DNA from: Leucobacter komagatae
GTDB lineage: Bacteria > Actinomycetota > Actinomycetes > Actinomycetales > Microbacteriaceae
NCBI RefSeq assembly: GCF_000834055.1
Contig: NZ_JXSQ01000018.1
Span: forward strand, 1-64,000
DNA length: 64,000 nt
Direction: 5' to 3'
Shown: positions 9,143-15,724 of the stretch, piece by piece
How the letters are laid out: each line of letters begins with the position of its first letter
Position numbering within the stretch: the first letter of the stretch is position 1
Notes under the pieces: model-generated
Seen by the model: only the letters and a program-made list of their open reading frames with translations
Told to the model about the DNA's origin: nothing
Databases searched by the model: none
Translations under genes and position numbers: made by a program

Positions 9143-9751
9143 CTAGTTCGTGGCTGCGGCCTCGGCGCCGAAAAGACTGCTGAGCGCCATCTCAGCGAGG
9201 ATCGCCCGCACTCTCGTTGGGGAGGCGAGCGAGCCGCTGTAAGGGGTCGAGTTCAGTAACCCGAACACCGCGTGCAAGCGAACCGTGAGATCAGCCCGGC
9301 TCACCTCCGGCATCAGGCGGCCCGCGATCGCCACCCAGCCGCTCACATAGCGCCGCTGAAGACTACGCACCTGACGCCGCGGCTCCTCGGGAAGGTTGCC
9401 GAGCTCCCGCTCCTGCGCAAGAATCACGTCGCGCTCATTCGTCGCGAAGTCGAGGTGGAAGTGAACGAGCTTGCGCAGGGTCTCCTCGTCGCTGAGTTCT
9501 TCGGCGATGATCACCTCGTAGCCAGCGAGCAGGCGCTCGCTCGCGCCGACGAGCAACTGGGTGAGGATGTCCTCTTTGCTTGAGAAGTGCCTGTAGAGGG
9601 CTGGCCCGCTGACGCCAACGGCAGCACCGAGCAGATCGATGGACACCCCACTAAAGCCGCGCTCGGCAATGAGGGCAGCAGCAGCCTCAAGATAGCGCTC
9701 ACGCCGTTGCGCTTTCGCGCGCTCCCTTGGCGATGCTGACATGCGTCTCAT
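9143..9751 (-). CDS. TetR/AcrR family transcriptional regulator
   Basis: 202 residues. The N-terminal DNA-binding domain spans about residues 10-65: RERYLEAAAALIAERGFSGVSI followed by the recognition helix region VGVSGPALYRHFSSKEDIL. The C-terminal part is the variable ligand domain. It lies between two acyl-CoA gene sets (the carboxylase operon, convergent, and the BadI/BadH set, same strand 32 bases upstream), so control of one of these by an acyl-CoA ligand, as for KstR2-type or FadR-type TetR proteins, is plausible. A palindrome fit for such a regulator sits in front of the carboxylase operon (3167-3182). The start is uncertain: ATG 9742 (MSASPRERAK) is also possible. Confidence 0.88.
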   Translation of the reverse strand: MRRMSASPRERAKAQRRERYLEAAAALIAERGFSGVSIDLLGAAVGVSGPALYRHFSSKEDILTQLLVGASERLLAGYEVIIAEELSDEETLRKLVHFHLDFATNERDVILAQERELGNLPEEPRRQVRSLQRRYVSGWVAIAGRLMPEVSRADLTVRLHAVFGLLNSTPYSGSLASPTRVRAILAEMALSSLFGAEAAATN

Positions 9752-9783
9752 CGTATCCGGTGGAAGCGAATTCGTCTCGAATC

Positions 9784-10791
9784 TCAGGCTATCCGGTTAT
9801 CGGACGGTAACCGCGGGTGTGCCGCGTCGTTGGCAAAGCTGAGGATCAGTTTCCCCGGCACATTTCCGGCGAGGAGCGCGGCGAACGCTTCGCGCGCGCG
9901 TTCCACCGGGAAGGATCCCGCGATTGGTGGCCGAATAGCCGACGAGTCGATGAGGCGAACCGTCCGATGAAGCTCGTCAAGGGTGGAGCCAACTGATCCA
10001 ACGATGCGCAGTTGCCGAAAAAATACGCGCGACAGGTCAGCCGGCGGCATTGAGCCCGTGGTCGCGCCGGCAACGACGATGACGCCCCCGTTCCGCACCG
10101 CCCGGAGCGAGTGCCCCCAGGTGGCCGCACCGACGGTTTCGATGACGACGTCGGCCTGCTCGGGGAGGCGGCCTCCTGGTACCAGCGCCGTCGCCCCAAG
10201 CGATGTGGCAAACGCTCGCCCAGCGACGCTCCTGCTCGTCGCGTACACCGTGGCACCCACCGCCTTTGCGAGCAGAATCGCTGCGCTCGAAACTCCACCA
10301 GCCGCGCCCTGTACGAGCACCACCTGCCCAGGGGCGGTCTTCCCGCGTGTGAAGAGCATGCGGTAGGCCGTGCCGAACGCCACCGGCAACGTCGCGGCCT
10401 CCGCGAAGCTCATCCCAGGGGGTTTCGGCACGAGATGCTGCTCGGGAACCATCACGACGTCCGCGAACGTGCCATCGACGGTCTCGCTCAGCATGCTTCG
10501 TCGCGGGTCCAGCGTGATGTCGCCGGTGGCACCGTCCCCGAGCATCGGATAGACGATCACCTCGCTGCCATCGGGGGCGAATCCCGCGCCGTCGCAGCCC
10601 AGCGTCATCGGCACGCGTTCCGCCGGATGCCCGACCCCGCGGAGCGTCCACAGGTCATGCATGTTGAGCGCCGCGGCCACAATTCGAACGGGCACCCAGC
10701 CGGTTCTGGGCTCCGGGTGGGGGCGATCCTCAACACTGAGGCCGCTGAGCGGATCATCCGCGTCCTGCGATACGACTCGCACGGCTCGCAT
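9784..10791 (-). CDS. Zinc-type/quinone oxidoreductase-like dehydrogenase (MDR superfamily)
   Basis: 335 residues of the medium-chain dehydrogenase/reductase superfamily: N-terminal GroES-like domain (RAVRVVSQDADDP, LNMHDLWTLRGVG, TLGCDGAGF) and a Rossmann domain with VLVQGAAGGVSSAA and VIVVAGATTGS. The structural zinc cysteines are absent, so it is probably an NADPH-dependent enoyl or quinone reductase. ATG 10791 is chosen because GAGGGTGAGGGG precedes it; an in-frame ATG at 10833 would overlap the ligase gene by 26 bases. It is the last gene of the minus-strand set starting at the LuxR regulator and could serve ring degradation, but no specific reaction is shown. Confidence 0.85.
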   Translation of the reverse strand: MRAVRVVSQDADDPLSGLSVEDRPHPEPRTGWVPVRIVAAALNMHDLWTLRGVGHPAERVPMTLGCDGAGFAPDGSEVIVYPMLGDGATGDITLDPRRSMLSETVDGTFADVVMVPEQHLVPKPPGMSFAEAATLPVAFGTAYRMLFTRGKTAPGQVVLVQGAAGGVSSAAILLAKAVGATVYATSRSVAGRAFATSLGATALVPGGRLPEQADVVIETVGAATWGHSLRAVRNGGVIVVAGATTGSMPPADLSRVFFRQLRIVGSVGSTLDELHRTVRLIDSSAIRPPIAGSFPVERAREAFAALLAGNVPGKLILSFANDAAHPRLPSDNRIA

Positions 10792-10807
10792 CAGGAACCC
10801 CTCACCC

Positions 10808-12520
10808 TCACGAGGCGTCTCCTGCAGAGCCACTGCGGATGCCTCCGTCTCGGTCGAGAAGGTCGTTCAACCGCTGCCGCAGCAGGAACTTCTGTATCTT
10901 GCCGCTGGGGGTTCGCGGTAGCTCTTCGAGCACGACGACCTCCTCCGGCCAGTAGGGTTTCGCCACGCCCTTCGCCTCAAAGTGTGCGCGAAGCTCCGCG
11001 ATCCCGAACGGTGCTGCCGGATCACTGAGCGTCACCACGGCGCACGCTGTCTCCTGCAACCTGGGGTGCGGAACGCCGACCACCGCGACGCCGCTGAGGC
11101 TCGGGTGTTCGTAGAGCACATTCTCGACGTAGATGACCGGGACGTTTTCGCCGCCACGCACGATCACATCCCGAGACCGGCCTGAGAGGCGAATGTATCC
11201 CTCATCGTCCATGACGGCCAGGTCGCCCGTAACAAACCAATCGTCATCAAAACTCTCGCGTGTGAGGTCGACGCCACCCAAGTACCCCTGAAAGAGAAAC
11301 GGACCCCGCGCTTCCAAGAGGCCCTCTTCCCCGACGACGGGGTCATGGCCACGTTCCGGGACGACACGCACTTCCATGCCGGGAAGGGCCCGGCCATCAG
11401 TCGTTGTGACTTTCTCCTTGGGGTCGCCAGGCAGCACCATCGTGACCAGCCCGTCTTCCGTTTGCCCCCAGCCCCCGAGCACGGACATTTCAGGCAGGCG
11501 CTGCTTCGCTTGCTCAACGTAGACCCGCGGGATCGGTGCGCCCATGCAGCAGAACCGCTTGAGCGTCGAGAGTTTTTGAGCATCGAGATCTGCGACAGCA
11601 ATGAGGTCATGCAGGAAAGGCGTTGCCCCTGAGGTGTGCTGAACTCCGTATCGCTCAACGAGACCAACGAACTCCGTGGCGCTCCACGAATCCTGGTAGA
11701 CCGCGGTCGCTCCGAGCCTCACCGCGAGTGAAACACCAAACAGATATCCGGTGAGGTGGCCGAATGTCGAGGCCATGTGGAGCACGGAGGTGTGATCCAT
11801 CCCGAGGTTTCCCTCCCAGGGGAGCGACGCCGCTAACAGCGTATTGTGCGTGTGCATCGCCCCCTTGGGGAGACCTGTCGTGCCCGAGGTGAACATGAGC
11901 ATTGAGACATCGTTCGGGTGTGGCCGCCGCTCGGCGAGTCGCATCGGATCGCGAAGCAACTCCCAGGGCGTGGAAATGAACTCTTCCCAACTGCGCTCCT
12001 CCAGTCGAAGCCCGCTGCCGGCGTCGACGACGAGCACCTGTTGTAGCTCGGGCAGCTCGGGCCGCAGCCGGGCGATCATGTCCGGATAATTGAAGCCTTT
12101 GAACTCAGAGACGGTCACAAGAACCTTCGCCTGCGATTCCCGCATCATGTATCCGACCTCACGGTCGCGGTACACGGGAATGAGCGGGCTGGTTACGGCC
12201 CCAACCCGGACTGCCGCGCAGTGAGCGATCGCCCATTCGCGTCGATTGGGGAGCTGGATCGATACGGTGTCGCCAGGGTGAACGCCCATTTCGGCGAACC
12301 CGAGCGCTGCGCGGTCGACGAGCTGCTTGAACTCTCGGTAATTCAGCTCGCCATTGCAATCCACAATGGCGAGCTGATCCGGGTGTGCTGCCGCTGCCGA
12401 GTCGAGGTAGTCCACGATGAGACGGTCGCCCCAGAAACCGGCCTTCGTGAAGGTCGAGATGTCCTCTTCGGTGAGGAGCGTGTCGAACTGTCGCGGGGGA
12501 AGTGCTGTGATTGTTGACAT
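10808..12520 (-). CDS. Acyl-CoA ligase, AMP-binding (AliA-like, cyclohexanecarboxylate--CoA ligase type)
   Basis: 570 residues of the ANL adenylating superfamily. The P-loop MFTSGTTGLPKGA lies near residues 210-222, the A5-like GGWGQTEDG further on, the hinge LSGRSRDVIVRGGENV and the catalytic lysine motif RTPSGKIQK at the C-terminus. It would activate a carboxylic acid with ATP to its CoA thioester. The next genes upstream closely resemble the ring-cleavage enzymes BadH and BadI, so a cyclic acid such as cyclohexanecarboxylate is the likely substrate (inference). The start ATG has AGGAGA eight bases upstream. Its end is 16 bases before the start of the reductase gene. Confidence 0.85.
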   Translation of the reverse strand: MSTITALPPRQFDTLLTEEDISTFTKAGFWGDRLIVDYLDSAAAAHPDQLAIVDCNGELNYREFKQLVDRAALGFAEMGVHPGDTVSIQLPNRREWAIAHCAAVRVGAVTSPLIPVYRDREVGYMMRESQAKVLVTVSEFKGFNYPDMIARLRPELPELQQVLVVDAGSGLRLEERSWEEFISTPWELLRDPMRLAERRPHPNDVSMLMFTSGTTGLPKGAMHTHNTLLAASLPWEGNLGMDHTSVLHMASTFGHLTGYLFGVSLAVRLGATAVYQDSWSATEFVGLVERYGVQHTSGATPFLHDLIAVADLDAQKLSTLKRFCCMGAPIPRVYVEQAKQRLPEMSVLGGWGQTEDGLVTMVLPGDPKEKVTTTDGRALPGMEVRVVPERGHDPVVGEEGLLEARGPFLFQGYLGGVDLTRESFDDDWFVTGDLAVMDDEGYIRLSGRSRDVIVRGGENVPVIYVENVLYEHPSLSGVAVVGVPHPRLQETACAVVTLSDPAAPFGIAELRAHFEAKGVAKPYWPEEVVVLEELPRTPSGKIQKFLLRQRLNDLLDRDGGIRSGSAGDAS

Positions 12521-12556
12521 CGTGTCTCCTGAACGGTCGAGTGGGTGGTTGGAGAT

Positions 12557-13303
12557 TTACGCCATGGTGAGACCGCCACTCACCGAGACGGTCTGTCCGG
12601 TGATGTAGGCGCTGTCGTCGCTCGTGAGAAAGGCAACCGCGGCCGCGATGTCGGCTGGCAGTGCCAGCCGGCGGAGCGGGATCGACCGCTCGAGCGACTC
12701 TCGGAGCCGGGGGTTCTTCGCTGAGATCCCCGCGAAGAGAGGCGTGTCTGACGGGCCAGGGCAGACCGCGTTTGCGCGGACACCGTGCTTGGCGAGCTCA
12801 CGCGCGATGGTCTTAGTGAACGCGACGACGCCGCCTTTGGCTGCCGAATAGACTGCCTCGCCTGTTGAGCCAACCCGCGCAGCATCGCTGCCGATGTTGA
12901 CGATCGCTCCGGTTCCCTTGGCGATGAGTGTTGGCATTACCGCCTGGCACATGTGGAGTGTGCCGTAGAGATTGATCGCAACGATGCGATCCCAATCTGC
13001 CGTGCTGCTCTCCACGAAAGGGCCGACGGCGTCCCACCCGGCATTGTTCACGAGCACATCGATGGTTCCGTGGGCATCGAGCACGCGGGCAACCCCCGCG
13101 TCGACGCTCGAACGGTCGGTGACATCGATCCGCATTCCGGTGACGTTCTCGCCCAGCGAAGCCGCAACGCTCTCCGCGGCCTCTTCATTGATATCGCTGA
13201 AGATGACGCGCGCGCCCTCCTCTGCGAGACGCTTTGCGATCCCCGCGCCCAACCCGCTTGCTGCGCCGGTTACGATGGCGACTGGGCCTGTAGAGGTACT
13301 CAT
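12557..13303 (-). CDS. badH: Short-chain dehydrogenase, BadH-like (2-hydroxycyclohexanecarboxyl-CoA dehydrogenase)
   Basis: 248 residues, classical SDR: cofactor motif TGAASGLG near residue 12, NNAG followed by WD, catalytic serine in NIGSDAARVGS, active-site Y-x3-K in AVYSAAKGG, and the ending GQTVSVSGGLTM. The NNAGWD, SDAARVGS-GEAVY and VSGGLTM stretches match what I remember of Rhodopseudomonas BadH far better than generic FabG. BadH oxidises 2-hydroxycyclohexane-1-carboxyl-CoA to the 2-keto form with NAD, the substrate of BadI, whose homologue is the next gene upstream. Gene symbol rests on this resemblance plus context; a different hydroxyacyl-CoA substrate is possible. Confidence 0.78.
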   Translation of the reverse strand: MSTSTGPVAIVTGAASGLGAGIAKRLAEEGARVIFSDINEEAAESVAASLGENVTGMRIDVTDRSSVDAGVARVLDAHGTIDVLVNNAGWDAVGPFVESSTADWDRIVAINLYGTLHMCQAVMPTLIAKGTGAIVNIGSDAARVGSTGEAVYSAAKGGVVAFTKTIARELAKHGVRANAVCPGPSDTPLFAGISAKNPRLRESLERSIPLRRLALPADIAAAVAFLTSDDSAYITGQTVSVSGGLTMA

Positions 13304-13449
13304 AGTGTTCGCATCCTTACCTTCCGTGCAAGGTGCAGCTCAACGGGTCGCCCCGCGGTGACGAGCTGCTTGATGAGGAGGGGCCGCGTGCCCCTGTGCC
13401 GGCTCCCAACCCGTTGGGCGGCAATGAACGGCGAAATCACGGCGACCCC

Positions 13450-14247
13450 TCAATGCCAACTCACGTGCTTCGCGAAGTCTGGGCGGCGTTTCTCGGCGAA
13501 CGCCGCCGCACCCTCGACGCCCTCGGGGGAATCAGTGAAAATGTCGAGCGCTGACATCGCGAGATTCGAGAGGCCTGCCTGATGATCGGTATCGGCGTTG
13601 AACGAGTGCTTGAGTATGCGCAGTGCGGTTGGGCTCTTTTCCGCGATCTCAGCCGCCCATGACTTGGCCTCACTGAGGAGTTGCTCGGGCGGCACGACGG
13701 CGTTCACCAGGCCCCACCGTTCCGCAGTCTGTGCGTCGTAGACACGGCAGAGGTACCACATTTCCCTCGCGCGCTTCTCGCCAATAACTCGCGCAAGATA
13801 GGCCGACCCGAACCCTGCGTCAAAGGACCCGACCCGCGGCCCAGCCTGGCCGAACCTGGCGGTCGTCGCCGCGATTGAGATGTCGCAGAGCACATGCAAC
13901 ACGTGCCCGCCTCCCACGGCGATCCCGTTCACGGCCGCGATCACGGGCTTGGGGATGTCGCGAATGGTCTTGTGCAGGTTGCCTATCTCGAACATCCCTG
14001 AGGCGGTCGCGCCGTAGTCGCCAGTCTCTGCTCGTTGTTTTTGGTCGCCTCCGGCGCAGAACGCCTTCTCTCCAGCGCCGGTGAGGATGACGGAACGGAC
14101 ACCCGGGTCCGCCCAAGCCGTTCGAAACGCCTGGATGAGTTCCTCGACCGTTGCCCCGCGAAACGCATTGAAACGATGCGGGCGGTTGATCGTGATGAGC
14201 GCGGTGGAATCCTCAACCGAGTAGAGAATGTCTTCGAAGCTAGGCAC
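13450..14247 (-). CDS. badI: Enoyl-CoA hydratase/isomerase superfamily, BadI-like 2-ketocyclohexanecarboxyl-CoA hydrolase
   Basis: 265 residues. GTG at 14247 is chosen as start because a full AAGGAGG lies just upstream and the protein then begins PSFEDILYSVED like BadI (about 260 residues); a longer frame to 14301 has no such support. Crotonase-fold features: INRPHRFNAFRG, oxyanion segment AFCAGGDQ, GIAVGGGHVL, and FGQAGPRVGSFDAGFGSAYLARVIGEKRAREMWYLCR, shown here only in parts. The GDQ, MWY-C and RVGS-DAGFG positions agree with remembered BadI and MenB-like relatives. BadI opens the six-membered ring hydrolytically to pimelyl-CoA. The pair with the BadH-like gene 146 bases downstream supports the assignment. 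Confidence 0.78.
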   Translation of the reverse strand: MPSFEDILYSVEDSTALITINRPHRFNAFRGATVEELIQAFRTAWADPGVRSVILTGAGEKAFCAGGDQKQRAETGDYGATASGMFEIGNLHKTIRDIPKPVIAAVNGIAVGGGHVLHVLCDISIAATTARFGQAGPRVGSFDAGFGSAYLARVIGEKRAREMWYLCRVYDAQTAERWGLVNAVVPPEQLLSEAKSWAAEIAEKSPTALRILKHSFNADTDHQAGLSNLAMSALDIFTDSPEGVEGAAAFAEKRRPDFAKHVSWH

Positions 14248-14305
14248 AGTTTCCTCCTTGAAACGATGGTGCGCTGCCAGCAGTTCTCGCGGGGGTGGCA
14301 AACGA

Positions 14306-14335
14306 GCGGCGCAGGGCGGCGCAGGGCGGCGCAGT
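14306..14335. repeat. Three tandem copies of a 10-bp GC-rich unit
   Basis: GCGGCGCAGG occurs at 14306-14315 and 14316-14325 and again, with the last base changed, at 14326-14335, in the leader between the LuxR gene and the badI-like gene. A further GCGGCGCC follows at 14341. Function unknown; length may vary between strains. Confidence 0.6.
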
Positions 14336-14486
14336 GCTGGGCGGCGCCAGTGTGCGGATCAGTGAACGGCCTTGGTACAGGCAAGAACTCGTGGTCGCGG
14401 TGGCCGAGCTGGCCGCGCGTTCACAGTGGCCGATGGGCGAACGCGGTAGCCCGCACCCCCAGTGTGATGGACCGCGACCGACGCGA

Positions 14487-14506
14487 CTAGGTCCCCAAGG
14501 ACCTAG
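14487..14506. promoter_or_regulatory. Perfect 20-bp dyad, candidate regulator site for the ring-degradation genes
   Basis: CTAGGTCC (14487-14494), CCAA, GGACCTAG (14499-14506). The two 8-bp arms are perfect. It lies 33 bases past the end of the LuxR gene and about 240 bases before the badI-like start on the same strand. The 20-bp span is that of typical LuxR-family sites, so the neighbouring regulator is a candidate binder; a terminator hairpin of the luxR gene is the alternative (no U tract). The rest of 14248-14538 shows no gene. Confidence 0.45.
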
Positions 14507-14538
14507 CCGGGGCGCCACTGCCCGCTGCGACGCACCGG

Positions 14539-15399
14539 CTAGGGGAGTAAGCCGTGAGCGCGTGCGACCGATACAGCCTCGACCCTGCTGTGAACGCTGA
14601 GTTTCACCATGATCGCGCGCATGTAGCTGCGCACGGTTGCGAGTTTGAGGCCGAGCCGCGCGCCCACTTCGGCGTATTCGCAACCAAGAGCGACCTGAGA
14701 GAGCACATCTAGCTGCCTGCGTGAGAGCTTGGGGAAGGTGGTGCTGGACTCAGGCTGTTCCGGCGGTTGCAGCGTCGCGGTGAAGTCACGCAGGCGAGCC
14801 GCGACCTTCGCGTCGTCCGTGAGTCGCGCTATTGATACCAGCTCGGCATAGGTCTCCCGCACAGTCTCAGTTAACCGGCGATCCCTCCCGATCGCGCCTA
14901 CTTCGGCGAAGCGCAGTATGGCCACGCGCCTGTCAACTTCGTCACGCACGTGCATTTCGTATCCGATCGAGGTGGCGGCCTGATAGACCTCGCCAAGGAT
15001 GGCGTTGCCGAGGTGATAGCGGTCGCGGGTTGCTGCGTACAGCGCTCCGCGGGCTTGGCCGTCAACGAGTACGGGGACCGCTGCCATGGTGCGCAAGCCC
15101 TCGACTCTGATCACGTCGTCGAACACGTGCGTGATTGAAGGGGCCTTCAGGTAGTCGGATACCCCCTGAGGGCGCCCGCACTGCATGGCTTTTCCGCCCA
15201 GCCCGTCACCCAAGCGCACACGTTGCCCGAGGACGCTGCGTGTCCTTCCGCCAATCTGGTCGGAGACGACGAGTTCGTTCCCGTCGAAGATCCCACCGAA
15301 TAAGACGTCGACCAACGCCCTCGTTGCCATCGGGCGCAGCGAGCTCGTCACCAACTCACGGTCATCGGCGCGGTGCAGCGCCCCAATGCTGTCGGCCAT
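14539..15399 (-). CDS. GAF domain, LuxR-type transcriptional regulator
   Basis: 286 residues from ATG 15399 (MADSIGALHRADD); longer frames upstream look non-coding. Residues 40-150 resemble a GAF-type sensor (VVSDQIGGRTRSVLGQRVRLGDGLGGKAM and VRVEGLRTMAAVPVLVDGQARGALYAA, given in part), and residues about 222-285 form the LuxR helix-turn-helix: LSRRQLDVLSQVALG, YAEVGARLGLKLATVRSYMRAIMVKL. GAF-LuxR proteins of this shape commonly stand at the head of actinobacterial aromatic or alicyclic acid operons and switch them on with the acyl-CoA or acid. Here it is the first gene of the minus-strand set ending at 9784. Confidence 0.85.
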   Translation of the reverse strand: MADSIGALHRADDRELVTSSLRPMATRALVDVLFGGIFDGNELVVSDQIGGRTRSVLGQRVRLGDGLGGKAMQCGRPQGVSDYLKAPSITHVFDDVIRVEGLRTMAAVPVLVDGQARGALYAATRDRYHLGNAILGEVYQAATSIGYEMHVRDEVDRRVAILRFAEVGAIGRDRRLTETVRETYAELVSIARLTDDAKVAARLRDFTATLQPPEQPESSTTFPKLSRRQLDVLSQVALGCEYAEVGARLGLKLATVRSYMRAIMVKLSVHSRVEAVSVARAHGLLP

Positions 15400-15436
15400 G
15401 ACATCACACTCCGGTGTTAGGTTGCGAGTGTGGGGT

Positions 15437-15465
15437 ATTTTAGCAAAGCGTGAGTGCGCTGTCGT
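15437..15465 (-). promoter_or_regulatory. Candidate promoter of the LuxR-type regulator gene
   Basis: On the minus strand ACGACA (15465-15460), a 17-nt spacer and TAAAAT (15442-15437), 37 bases before the start codon. The -10 is the only A/T-rich hexamer in a very GC-rich gap; the -35 matches only in GACA. Confidence 0.35.
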
Positions 15466-15625
15466 GTGTTGCTGGCGTTGGCCGGGGCCCTGTGGGCGCG
15501 CGCTGAGCCCGATCCGTGCTCGCTGTATCGCGCTGCTCGCCGCTCGCCGCGTGCGGTCCGATCGCCGACCCCTGGCGCTGCCCGTGCGGGCGTCTACCAC
15601 CCCTGTGCCTTCGCCGATCCACCGC

Positions 15626-15676
15626 GTAACGCCTCTGGCGAACACGGCCCCACGACCAGGCGAGGGCGCGTAGCCT
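15626..15676 (+). promoter_or_regulatory. Possible ClgR box and -10 upstream of clpC
   Basis: ACGCCTCTGGCGAAC (15629-15643) fits the actinobacterial ClgR consensus (WCGCYNANRGCGWWS, as I recall it) with one mismatch at the central A. A TAGCCT at 15671-15676 could be the -10, 50 bases before the clpC start. ClgR is the known activator of clp genes in Corynebacterium, Streptomyces and mycobacteria. No CIRCE or clear HspR (HAIR) repeat is seen in 15400-15724, which otherwise holds nothing recognisable. Confidence 0.4.
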
Positions 15677-15724
15677 TTACCCAGCGGCGGTTCCATACCC
15701 CGTGGACCGTCAAGGAGGGTATAG

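Noticed and set aside
9794-9813. CGGTTA-8-TAACCG near the end of the MDR gene as an operator for the TetR gene downstream.
   Set aside because: It lies within the coding region of the MDR gene, differs from the palindrome before the carboxylase operon, and has short arms with a long spacer.
14306-14335. Three tandem 10-bp repeats as a possible CRISPR remnant.
   Set aside because: Units are directly adjacent with no spacers, only 10 bp, and no cas gene is near.
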